Assembly: GCF_039545455.1 (NCBI RefSeq)
Contig: NZ_CP154468.1
Span: 62,001 to 126,000 of the forward strand
From: Brucella sp. BE17
Lineage (GTDB): Bacteria > Pseudomonadota > Alphaproteobacteria > Rhizobiales > Rhizobiaceae
Direction: 5' to 3'
Length of the DNA stretch: 64,000 bases
The position numbers were made by a program, and so were the translations under genes. A model generated the notes under the pieces. It worked only from the letters and a program-made list of their open reading frames with translations, made no database searches and was not told the DNA's origin. Positions 26,184 to 34,523 of this stretch are shown in pieces. Every line of letters starts with the position of its first letter. Position 1 is the first letter of the stretch.

Positions 26184-27670
26184 TATGTAACCTCATGCGT
26201 AAGCTGGGCGACAGCTTCAGGATCAAATGGCTGGTCAACGAGTTCTCGCCCGATCCTCCCATGTGCAAGAACGTAGATGCGATCGCTGACGGCTGCGACT
26301 TCGTCATGATCCGAAGATGTAAGAAGGAAGCTGACGCCGTCATCCGCTTTCCGGCGCATCAATGCGTAAAGCGCGTTTCGCGTTGGCATATCCACGCCAG
26401 CGGTCGGTTCATCCAGAATGACTAATTTGGGATTCGCGTCAAAGCCGCGCGCGACGATGACTTTCTGCGCGTTCCCGCCCGACAATTCCGATATTAACGC
26501 ATCGGCATTTGCAGGTTTCACGCCATATTCAGCAATGGCCCTGACCGTTGTTGCTCGTTCCTGACGCCGGGAGCGGACTAAACTTGGCAAAGACGATGTA
26601 GTTGGATTAAGAAACAGGTTCTCAATCAGGTTCATGGTTGCAGCCGTTGTCAGCGTTCTGTCACCACTGATAAAGACAATGCCCTCCTTCATGGCTGAAG
26701 CAGGCGTGGCTGGAACATATGGCCTTCCGGCCAGTTCAATCCTGCCTTCTGATTTTGCCAAACCAAAAAGCAGTTTTCCCAAATCTTCCTGACCTGCACC
26801 GCGCAGGCCGACACAGCCGACAATTTCACCTTTGCGAACAGTCAGATCAACCGATTGTAAGCCGTGTGCTGTGCTGACATTCTCAAGCGTGAGCATTGAA
26901 GCGACACTTGTTGGTACAGGCGCGCGACGCTCACGTCCATCGGTTACCTTATCCGACATCATCGAGACAAGATCGGCCTCGCTCAGGCCTGTGGTCGTGC
27001 CCGTATGATAAAGTAAACCATCGCGAACAACCGTCACATGATCGGCGATCGTCAGCACTTCGCGCAGCCTGTGACTGACATAAATCATGCCAATGCCCTG
27101 CTGGCTGAGATGCCGCAACACCTTGAACAGCAAGTCAACATCGCTGCCGGGCAAAGTGGCTGTCGGCTCATCCAAGACCAGCAACCGCGCATTACGCCCC
27201 AATGCGCGGGCAATGGCCACTAATGCTTTTTCTGCAAGCGAAAGCTCTGATACTTCTTTTTCGGGGTCGATAGCAACGCCAAGCATATTCAGGCACTTGC
27301 GTGCCGTTTGATTGACGCTGCGCCAGTTAACCAGCCCCGCCCGTTTCGGGTAACCTGCGCCGAGAACAATGTTCTCGGCAACAGTCATGGAAGGGATCAG
27401 ACCCAGATCCTGATGAATAAAGGCAATCGCAGGACGACCATCATCACTTTCAGCAAACTGGATAGAGCCGCCATCTTCCTTATAGATCTCAGCGAGGATC
27501 TTAATGAAGGTGGATTTTCCGGCACCATTCTCACCAATGAGCGCATGAATCTGACCCGGAAGCACTTCCATGCTAAAGGATTTCAAGGCTTTCGTTGCAC
27601 CGAAAGATTTACTGACATTCTTCGCTATCAGGAGCGGCTGTTCCGCGTAGTTTGCTACGCTCAGGGTCAT
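26183..27670 (-). CDS. Sugar-type ABC transporter ATPase (RbsA family, double domain)
   Basis: A 495-residue tandem ATPase. Domain 1 has Walker A GENGAGKST and a signature reading LSLAEKALVAIARA, a deviation from LSGGE. Domain 2 has the degenerate Walker A GLRGAGQEDLGK but an intact LSGGNAQKVIVARG and DEPTAGVDMPT. That only the second domain has a canonical signature is normal for this family. The ATG overlaps the binding-protein stop (ATGA) and the stop overlaps the permease start. Confidence 0.9.
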   Translation of the reverse strand: MTLSVANYAEQPLLIAKNVSKSFGATKALKSFSMEVLPGQIHALIGENGAGKSTFIKILAEIYKEDGGSIQFAESDDGRPAIAFIHQDLGLIPSMTVAENIVLGAGYPKRAGLVNWRSVNQTARKCLNMLGVAIDPEKEVSELSLAEKALVAIARALGRNARLLVLDEPTATLPGSDVDLLFKVLRHLSQQGIGMIYVSHRLREVLTIADHVTVVRDGLLYHTGTTTGLSEADLVSMMSDKVTDGRERRAPVPTSVASMLTLENVSTAHGLQSVDLTVRKGEIVGCVGLRGAGQEDLGKLLFGLAKSEGRIELAGRPYVPATPASAMKEGIVFISGDRTLTTAATMNLIENLFLNPTTSSLPSLVRSRRQERATTVRAIAEYGVKPANADALISELSGGNAQKVIVARGFDANPKLVILDEPTAGVDMPTRNALYALMRRKADDGVSFLLTSSDHDEVAAVSDRIYVLAHGRIGRELVDQPFDPEAVAQLTHEVT

Positions 27671-28746
27671 TTTTTACCCCACATCTTCTTATAATGATCT
27701 CGGAAATCAATATCGTAGGCCTGTTCTGCAAGACCCGTCTCAGGGCAGGTAGCCTTCACAACCATGAAGGCCGGAATATTCTGCTTCTGCGGCTCGCTTT
27801 TATTGAAGACCCGGTTCATCTGATCGACGCCCGCCCAACCAGACCAGCTAAGTAAAGTCACAGCAACTGCACCAACCTGTCCCTGACGGCATAATTGCAT
27901 TTGTTGCGCATTGCCATCATAGCCAACGACCTTAACATCGGAACGACCCGCAGCACGCAATGCAGGCACGATCAGGCCATCCAGTGTGCCATATGGCGAT
28001 ACAATATAGTTAAGGTCATCACCAAAGCGGGCAACAAGACTCTGCACGAGCTGCTGGATATAAGATGGATTTGCTCCCTGCGAGACTGTCAGGTTAACGG
28101 AATCAAGAATTTTACAATCGGCGCAGTTTTCAAAAGCCTTCGCAACATTGCTTTGACGTTCAATCACGGCCTGAAATTCATCGGCGCGCAGCAACACGGC
28201 CTTTGCAGTCCCGCCACTATCTGCGATCATCCATTTACCCATCTGTTCGCCTTGAGCGGCAAACTCACGGTCAACATGGGCTGCAAAGAGATCGCTGTCA
28301 GACGCGATTTCAGCACCGTTGACGACAGGAATATCGCGTTCCTGTGCATACCGTAGGCCATCGCGGATCAGCGAAGGCGCAATTGCAATTGTGATGATAC
28401 CATCGACGCCGGCATTCACGGCTGTGCGGATGGCCGCATTATAGATCGCAGGGTCACCCTTGCCATCCACCACGGTAGCAGTCCAGCCAGCGGCCGTTGC
28501 AGCTTCTTTTGCGCCTGCCGCGTCGATTGCGCAATTTGATGCCTGATGGCAAGAAATAATTGTAATGGACTTGCCTTCGGCCATTGGTGGCGATTGCGTC
28601 GGTCCCGGCCATTCCCCCCGATTGCGGGAGGAGTTTTCAACATATTGCTTTGCTTCAGAGATCACATCTTCGCTGGTTGCAGCAATGACCGAGGCTGAAC
28701 TGGCCAATAAAACAGCCAACGAAAAAGCAGCGGCAATTTTGTACAT
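27667..28746 (-). CDS. Sugar-type ABC transporter periplasmic binding protein (Peripla_BP_4)
   Basis: A 359-residue secreted protein starting MYKIAAAFSLAVLLASSASV with a signal peptide ending at VIA-AT. It belongs to the RbsB-like family: ITIISCHQASNCAIDAAGAK and GVDGIITIAIAPSLIRDGL match the type-I fold, with GRSDVKVVGYDGNAQQM in the second lobe. A 30-residue N-terminal extension precedes the usual start of the fold. Two conserved-looking Cys (NCADC) may form a disulphide. ATG 28746 has GGGAG upstream; ATG 28770 is less likely. First gene of the operon. Confidence 0.9.
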   Translation of the reverse strand: MYKIAAAFSLAVLLASSASVIAATSEDVISEAKQYVENSSRNRGEWPGPTQSPPMAEGKSITIISCHQASNCAIDAAGAKEAATAAGWTATVVDGKGDPAIYNAAIRTAVNAGVDGIITIAIAPSLIRDGLRYAQERDIPVVNGAEIASDSDLFAAHVDREFAAQGEQMGKWMIADSGGTAKAVLLRADEFQAVIERQSNVAKAFENCADCKILDSVNLTVSQGANPSYIQQLVQSLVARFGDDLNYIVSPYGTLDGLIVPALRAAGRSDVKVVGYDGNAQQMQLCRQGQVGAVAVTLLSWSGWAGVDQMNRVFNKSEPQKQNIPAFMVVKATCPETGLAEQAYDIDFRDHYKKMWGKK

Positions 28747-29443
28747 CTTGATACTCCCATTTGCATCCATTCAGAAATCGATAAAGGGTCTATGACGCTC
28801 ACTTGCACGAGCCCCTTCAAACTTCATATTCGACGTGAAGCCCCCATACTGGTGGGGTTGTTTTTGTAATCACGGCATTGTTCCCTAAATCAATGCATAC
28901 GTTATCTGCATAATATTCATATGTCTACAGTGACTTAATATCCGGCCGAAATTATTTAATTATGGTAATTAATTGTTTTAATTAAATAAATACACTTATG
29001 CTCCCCCGGCATGTTCAGAATTGAATATCGTCGGATAGATGAAAACAAAATTATTCGGTAACTTGTTGCATTCGCATGCAATGCTCATAGCGTTTGTTCC
29101 CTCCCAGCTTTATAATGGTGTTTCCGTAGCCCACGGAGCGGTGCGCCTTGACGGTGGTGTTGTCAATCGCTTGAAAATCACTCCCACCCATCATGATCAT
29201 CCCCATAAAGGCGACGTGGAAAACGGGATATGCGACGCCCATCGACCCGGGATGTGGCCGGCCCTCACGAGCGAAGGTTCCAACTGTGCTGGATTCTGGT
29301 CGAGATCGGCTCGGAAATGGGCGTGTAGGGCTTTCAGAAGATCAAGGCGATCGAGAATATCTCCGATGTCAGAAAGTCGGCTATTTCACGCCCGCACACA
29401 TCTTTGAAAATCAAGCCGCTCAGCTGCTCTGTTTTTTCAGTGG
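28747..29443. other. 697-bp gap: AT-rich promoter region and possible transposase scar
   Basis: The part next to the binding-protein gene (28870-29010) is markedly AT-rich and holds an inverted repeat ATTTAATTA (28954-28962) / TAATTAAAT (28979-28987), a candidate operator. A second weak pair is ATGCA/TGCAT at 28893-28911. The part from 29050 to 29240 contains the possible transposase remnant listed separately. The rest shows nothing I recognise. Confidence 0.45.
29051..29242 (-). pseudogene. Possible IS5-family transposase remnant
   Basis: A 63-codon fragment contains SDFQAIDNTTVKAHRSVG, which resembles the DDE-region motif of IS5/IS427-type transposases (of the form LIDSTxVKAHRSA). The similarity stops abruptly and no terminal inverted repeats or full transposase are visible. 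If real, it is a decayed scar beside the dimethylformamidase-like locus. This rests on one short motif and is weak evidence. Confidence 0.4.
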
Positions 29444-30229
29444 TCATTCACCGTTTGCGCCGCCGCGCTGGCGATAGCGCAGTTGCGAAACGCGCTGGCG
29501 TTCCTCGGTGAGTTCGCGTTCATGCGTCGCCTGTTCGACGAAGCGGATATGTTTCTGAACTGCTTCGCGCGCAGCTTGTGGATTGCCTGCCATCACCGCA
29601 TCATAAATGGCGCGATGCTGCGATAAAAACATGTCGGCAACACCCGGATAGCTGAAGATAAGGCTGCGATTATAGAAAACGCCGTCCTTCAGAAGCTGGT
29701 AGCAGGAGCGCAACGTGTGCAGCAGAACAATGTTATGGGCGGCTTCGCCGACCGCATTATGCAATTCGACATCAAGCCGTGTTTCCGTGTCGAAGTCGCT
29801 TTCCTTGCGCGCCTTTTCCATGGCATCCATGATATTCGTCATGAGCGCCTTGTCGGCAGGTGTTGCTCGCAGCGCCGCATATTCGGCGGCGACGCTTTCG
29901 ATCTCGCGGCGATATTCGAGATAATCCGATGTCGCCTTGCGGTGATCAGTGAAAAGCCTGACCACCGGCGCGCTGAAAACCTGCCCTATGACGTCGGCGA
30001 CAAAAGTCCCGCCGCCATGGCGCGAAATCAGTAAACCATCCGTCTCGAGGCGTTTCAGCGCATCTCGAAGAATGGGGCGGGAGATATCGAACTGTTTGGC
30101 CAGTTCACGTTCGCCCGGCAGGCGGTCGCCGCCGCTCAGGACGCCTTCGAGAATCAATGCCTCGATCTGGCGCACGACGTCGTCCGCCGTGCGGCTCGAT
30201 TGTATCCGGGAAAAAATTGTCTCGTTCAT
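29444..30229 (-). CDS. GntR-type regulator, FadR subfamily (PdhR/LldR/GlcC-like)
   Basis: A 261-residue protein. The winged helix includes GDRLPGERELAKQFDISRPI and LRDALKRLETDGLLISRHGG. The FCD domain has LDVELHNAVGEAAHN and FLSQHRAIYDAVMAGNPQAA. FCD regulators such as GlcC, LldR and PdhR respond to small carboxylates. The glycolate oxidase genes begin about 1.5 kb away, so glycolate or lactate sensing is plausible. A LysR regulator lies closer to glcD and is a rival candidate. Confidence 0.86.
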   Translation of the reverse strand: MNETIFSRIQSSRTADDVVRQIEALILEGVLSGGDRLPGERELAKQFDISRPILRDALKRLETDGLLISRHGGGTFVADVIGQVFSAPVVRLFTDHRKATSDYLEYRREIESVAAEYAALRATPADKALMTNIMDAMEKARKESDFDTETRLDVELHNAVGEAAHNIVLLHTLRSCYQLLKDGVFYNRSLIFSYPGVADMFLSQHRAIYDAVMAGNPQAAREAVQKHIRFVEQATHERELTEERQRVSQLRYRQRGGANGE

Positions 30230-30347
30230 GTCATCTCGAACTCATTCATATGAACGACAAGGTAGCGGTATGGAAGAGTGCGGGCAACGCAATAATAGCG
30301 CAACAGGCCCGGATACGCGCTTGCTTCCGGGCCATATTTGCGAATGC

Positions 30348-30635
30348 TCAGGCCTGTTTGCGGCGACGCGTTGCGACAAGCACAAACAACCCGGCAACGA
30401 TACCATACATGGCCCACTTGACCGGAAGAGCGTCAGCGGTTTCGCTGCGGATCGGTAGCACAGTGACCGTTCCCGGCCTGCTTTCAAAACCGGTCTTGCC
30501 TTCGGCCTTCGCCTGTTCGATCTGTTGCGGAGAAACGACCCATTCCGCGCCACGCGACTTGTCATACACCATGAAACCGCAGCCGACGATCACGGCGACA
30601 ATGAGGGCGAAGATGAAGCGAAGGGGGGTATTCAT
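30348..30635 (-). CDS. Small hypothetical membrane protein
   Basis: A 95-residue protein with an N-terminal membrane helix (FIFALIVAVIVGCGFMVY, about 7-24), a polar middle that probably faces the periplasm, and a second helix near residues 73-88 followed by a positive tail ATRRRKQA. I do not recognise a family. GGAAAACC-type sequence precedes the ATG. It lies between the FadR-type and LysR-type regulators on the same strand, with no obvious functional link. Confidence 0.65.
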   Translation of the reverse strand: MNTPLRFIFALIVAVIVGCGFMVYDKSRGAEWVVSPQQIEQAKAEGKTGFESRPGTVTVLPIRSETADALPVKWAMYGIVAGLFVLVATRRRKQA

Positions 30636-30697
30636 TGGTTTTCCTTATGCGCATTTTCTAATAATTGCGGTTCAGTAGCCTAACCTTGCGCCTTCGT

Positions 30698-31612
30698 CTA
30701 TTTTTTTGATGCGCCGCCTTCCCAATAGGGAACCGGTCCGTAAAGATCGGTAAGATAATCGATGAAGAGCCGTACCTTGGCTGGCAGAAACTGCTTTGAA
30801 GGATAGACCGCGTGAATGGCAACATTGCGCGATGCTGCATAGCCGGGAAGCACCTGCACGAGTTTTCCGGCGGCAAGTTCGACACCGATATCCCAGGTTG
30901 AGCGCTGTGCAATGCCCAGCCCCGAAAGCGCAGCCTCGCGCACCAGTTCGCTGGAATTGGTCTGGAGCGGACCAGTCGGGCGCAGGATGAACGGTCCCTT
31001 CGGCCCTTCCAGCCGCCAGGGATCATTGTTGTGCGGGGCGAGGCAAATATGTTGCTGTAAGTCCTCGATTGTTTGAGGCTCGCCGCGCTCGGCAATATAG
31101 TCGGGGGAGGCGACGAGAATACGCTGTACCGGTGCCAGACGGCGGGCGACAAGCGTCGAATCGGAAAGTTCGCCGATGCGTATGGCAAGGTCATAGCCAT
31201 CGCCGACGATATCGACCATGTCGTCGCTCAACTGCATATTGACCGTGAGGTCTGCATTGGCGCGCATGAAAGATACGAGATAGGGTGCGATATGCATGCG
31301 CCCGAAAGAGGTTGGTGCAGAAATCTTGAGCGTTCCGCGCGCATCCGCCGATCGGCGGGCGACGAATGCTTCCGCTTCTTCGACCCCGGAAAGGATCGCA
31401 AGCACCCGCTCATGATAACCATGACCGGCTTCGGTGAGCGCGATCTGGCGGGTTGTCCTTTGCAGGAGACGGGTGCCGAGGCGCTCTTCCAGTCGCCCCA
31501 GCCGCTTGGAGACCACGGCGGGCGACAGACCAAGATCGCGGGCTGCCGCCGACATGCTGCCGGTTGCCACGACCCGGGCAAAGATTTCCATATCCGCCAG
31601 ATTGCTCATCAT
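30698..31612 (-). CDS. LysR-family transcriptional regulator
   Basis: About 304 residues. The N-terminal HTH reads GSMSAAARDLGLSPAVVSKR with LGRLEERLGTRLLQRTTRQI, typical of the CrgA/AaeR-like LysR group. The substrate domain follows (KISAPTSFGRMHIAPYLVSF). It is divergent from glcD, with a 178-bp gap, and so is a candidate regulator of glcDEF. The frame continues upstream for 22 codons without homology; ATG 31612 and 31609 are adjacent and GGAAGAG precedes them. Confidence 0.86.
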   Translation of the reverse strand: MMSNLADMEIFARVVATGSMSAAARDLGLSPAVVSKRLGRLEERLGTRLLQRTTRQIALTEAGHGYHERVLAILSGVEEAEAFVARRSADARGTLKISAPTSFGRMHIAPYLVSFMRANADLTVNMQLSDDMVDIVGDGYDLAIRIGELSDSTLVARRLAPVQRILVASPDYIAERGEPQTIEDLQQHICLAPHNNDPWRLEGPKGPFILRPTGPLQTNSSELVREAALSGLGIAQRSTWDIGVELAAGKLVQVLPGYAASRNVAIHAVYPSKQFLPAKVRLFIDYLTDLYGPVPYWEGGASKK

Positions 31613-31790
31613 ATATGCGCTCTTCCACTGCCATGATTTGGTTCCATCTAGCCGGGGCTGATGAAATGAAGCAAGCAATTATGCCGCAGCATAAAAACTG
31701 TTTAACGGGCAGGTGGATTGGTAAAGTTGGTTTACCACTTGACGTAAAGTGCATGCAATGCACTGTGTCAGGTGACGGTGGGAGGAGATT

Positions 31791-33287
31791 ATGAGCGGAT
31801 TGATTATGCCGGAGCCGGATGCCGCCGTGCTGCAAAAGCGGGCGCGGATTGTGGCTGATCTGCGCGCCATCGTGCCGGGCGAAGGCGTGGTCGATACGCT
31901 CAACGCCATGCGTGTGTTCGAGACAGATGGGTTGACCGCGCACCGCACCCTGCCGCTGGTGGTGGTGCTGCCGGAAACCGTTGATCAGGTGGCTGCGGTC
32001 TTGCGTTATTGCCATGACAACAACATCCGCGTCGTGCCGCGTGGCGCTGGCACATCATTGTCGGGTGGTTCCATGCCATTGCAGGACGCAGTGCTGCTCG
32101 TGATGTCGCGCTTCAATCGCATTCTTGAAATCGATTACCCCAATCGCGTCGCGGTGGTGCAGCCGGGCGTGACCAATCTCGGCATTACCAAGGCTGTCGA
32201 ACATGAAGGTTTTTACTACGCGCCCGATCCGTCATCGCAGATTGCCTGTTCGATTGGCGGCAATGTGGCGGAAAATGCAGGTGGCGTGCATTGCCTCAAA
32301 TATGGTCTGACCGCCAATAATGTGCTTGGCATCGAAATGGTCCTGATCACCGGCGAAGTTCTGCGTCTTGGCGGCAAGCATCTCGACAGTGAGGGGTACG
32401 ATCTTCTAGGGCTGATGACTGGCTCGGAAGGCCTGCTTGGCGTGGTAACTGAAGTGAGCGTGCGTATCCTGCAAAAGCCGGAAACCGCGCGGGCCGTGAT
32501 GATCGGCTTTCCATCGAGTGAACAGGCGGGGCAATGCGTGGCCGATATTATCGGCGCGGGTATCATTCCCGGCGGCATGGAGATGATGGATCGTCCCGCC
32601 ATCCTTGCAGCGGAGGATTTCGTGCGGGTCGGCTATCCCCTCGATGTCGAGGCACTTTTGATTGTCGAACTCGATGGCCCGCCGGTTGAGGTCGATTATC
32701 TCATCGGTGAAGTGGAGCGGATCGCACTCAAAAATGGTTCCAGCACATGCATCCTGTCGCATTCTGAAGAACAGCGTCTGGCCTTCTGGGCAGGCCGTAA
32801 GGCGGCTTTCCCTGCCGTGGGGCGCATTTCGCCGGATTATCTTTGCATGGATGGCACCATTCCGCGTAAAGAATTGCCGCGTGTTCTGGCCGGTATGCGG
32901 GAACTGTCGGAAAAATATGGTCTACGTGTGGCCAATGTCTTTCATGCCGGTGACGGTAATCTGCATCCATTGATCCTTTACGATGCCAATAATCCCGGTG
33001 AATTGCAGGCGGCGGAAGATTTCGGTGCGGATATATTGCGCCTTTGCGTAAAAGTTGGCGGGGTTCTGACCGGCGAGCATGGCGTGGGTATCGAAAAGCG
33101 CGATCTCATGCCGGAAATGTTCAATGAAATCGATCTCGACCAGCAGATGCGGGTCAAATGCGCTTTCGATGCCAACCATCTCCTCAATCCGGGAAAAGTC
33201 TTTCCGCAACTGCGCCGCTGCGCCGAGTTGGGCCGCATGCACGTGCATCGCGGCGAAATGGCATTTCCCGATCTTCCACGGTTCTGA
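31791..33287 (+). CDS. glcD: Glycolate oxidase FAD-linked subunit
   Basis: A 498-residue FAD-dependent oxidase. The PCMH-type FAD domain has RVVPRGAGTSLSGGSMPLQD and DPSSQIACSIGGNVAENAGG. The C-terminal FAD-oxidase domain includes VFHAGDGNLHPLILYD, whose His residues belong to the catalytic site, and GGVLTGEHGVGIEKRDLM. GlcD oxidises glycolate to glyoxylate, and D-lactate in related enzymes. AGGAG lies upstream of the ATG. It is followed by glcE after 9 bp and glcF, forming the complete three-subunit enzyme. Confidence 0.95.
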   Translation: MSGLIMPEPDAAVLQKRARIVADLRAIVPGEGVVDTLNAMRVFETDGLTAHRTLPLVVVLPETVDQVAAVLRYCHDNNIRVVPRGAGTSLSGGSMPLQDAVLLVMSRFNRILEIDYPNRVAVVQPGVTNLGITKAVEHEGFYYAPDPSSQIACSIGGNVAENAGGVHCLKYGLTANNVLGIEMVLITGEVLRLGGKHLDSEGYDLLGLMTGSEGLLGVVTEVSVRILQKPETARAVMIGFPSSEQAGQCVADIIGAGIIPGGMEMMDRPAILAAEDFVRVGYPLDVEALLIVELDGPPVEVDYLIGEVERIALKNGSSTCILSHSEEQRLAFWAGRKAAFPAVGRISPDYLCMDGTIPRKELPRVLAGMRELSEKYGLRVANVFHAGDGNLHPLILYDANNPGELQAAEDFGADILRLCVKVGGVLTGEHGVGIEKRDLMPEMFNEIDLDQQMRVKCAFDANHLLNPGKVFPQLRRCAELGRMHVHRGEMAFPDLPRF

Positions 33288-33296
33288 GTTCTGATC

Positions 33297-34520
33297 ATGC
33301 GTGATGCAAATATTCTAAAACCGCAGGATGAGGCGGGTGTTCTGGAAAGCGTGCAGTGGGCGTTGGCAAATTCGACACCGCTGGAAATCATTGGCCATGG
33401 CTCCAAGCGCGGTATCGGGCGTCCGGTCGAGGCAGGCCGCATGTTGGATGTGTCTGCGCTTACGGGCATCACGCTTTATGAGCCGGATGAGCTGGTCCTG
33501 TCTGCCCGCGCTGGGACGCCGGTGGCCGAGATCGAAAAACTTCTGGCTGAAAACAATCAGTGTTTTCATTTTGAGCCGATGGATTACGGCCCGCTGCTTT
33601 CGGGGACACACGGGCGCGGCACCATCGGCGGTGTGCTGGCAGCGAACCTCTCGGGACCGCGACGGCTCAAGGCGGGTGCAGCACGCGATCATGTTCTGGG
33701 TGTGCGTGTCGTGTCGGGGCGGGGCGAAGTGTTCAAGTCGGGTGGACGTGTAGTCAAGAACGTGACCGGCTATGATCTTTCCAAGGGCATGGCTAATTCC
33801 TGGGGCACTTTGGGTGTGGCAACGGAAGTGACTTTCAAGGTGTTGCCGCGCCCCGAAACCGTGGCGACGTTGATCGTGCGCGGATTGGCCGACGAGCAGG
33901 CAGTGCGTGTCATGGCGATGGCGATGGGATCGCGTGAGGAAGTCTCGTCTGCCGCCCATCTGCCGCCTACCGCAGCCGCAGCTTTTCTGGATGGAGCTTT
34001 TGGCTGGGAGGCCGCAACCATTCTGCGGCTAGAAGGTTTTGCGCCCTCGGTCGCGCATCGCAGCCAACAATTGCAGGCGCTTCTGGGTGGCGCCGATATG
34101 CTTGATTCCGATCAGTCATACCGGCTGTGGCTCCAGGTGCGCGATGTTGTGCCTTATGCCAAGGCCGGCGACAGTCGTGCTATTTGGCGTGTGTCGATGG
34201 CACCCATGAAGGGCTGGCGCATGGTCGATGATTTCCGCCGTTACGCCGGTGTTGACGCCTATTACGATTGGCAGGGTGGGTTGATCTGGATGCGCATGGA
34301 AGCAAATCCGGAACCGCATGTGCTGCGTAAACTGATTGCGCAATATGGCGGCGGTCATGCGACGCTCGTGCGCGCGCCGCAACATATCCGCGAAAATATC
34401 GATGTGTTCGAGCCACAACCTCCCGCCTTGGCTGCATTGTCTCAGCGTTTGAAGCAGCAGTTCGACCCGGAAAACATTCTCAATCCGGGGCGCATCTATC
34501 CCCCAAAGGCTGGAGCGTGA
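33297..34520 (+). CDS. glcE: Glycolate oxidase FAD-binding subunit
   Basis: A 407-residue GlcE homologue. It has a shortened FAD-binding domain with GTHGRGTIGGVLAANLSGPR and GGRVVKNVTGYDLSKGMANS, both hallmark segments. The C-terminus NPGRIYPPKAG matches the FAD-oxidase family ending. It is translated between glcD (9-bp gap) and glcF (3-bp gap), so expression is coupled. It is needed with GlcD and GlcF for glycolate-dehydrogenase activity. Confidence 0.94.
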   Translation: MRDANILKPQDEAGVLESVQWALANSTPLEIIGHGSKRGIGRPVEAGRMLDVSALTGITLYEPDELVLSARAGTPVAEIEKLLAENNQCFHFEPMDYGPLLSGTHGRGTIGGVLAANLSGPRRLKAGAARDHVLGVRVVSGRGEVFKSGGRVVKNVTGYDLSKGMANSWGTLGVATEVTFKVLPRPETVATLIVRGLADEQAVRVMAMAMGSREEVSSAAHLPPTAAAAFLDGAFGWEAATILRLEGFAPSVAHRSQQLQALLGGADMLDSDQSYRLWLQVRDVVPYAKAGDSRAIWRVSMAPMKGWRMVDDFRRYAGVDAYYDWQGGLIWMRMEANPEPHVLRKLIAQYGGGHATLVRAPQHIRENIDVFEPQPPALAALSQRLKQQFDPENILNPGRIYPPKAGA

Positions 34521-34523
34521 ACC

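Noticed and set aside
28841..28867. Rho-independent terminator (CCCCA/TGGGG followed by TTGTTTTTG)
   Set aside because: Only a 5-bp stem, and no plus-strand gene ends before it.
29051..29443. Complete insertion sequence
   Set aside because: Only a short transposase-like motif is visible; no full reading frame, terminal inverted repeats or target duplication were found.
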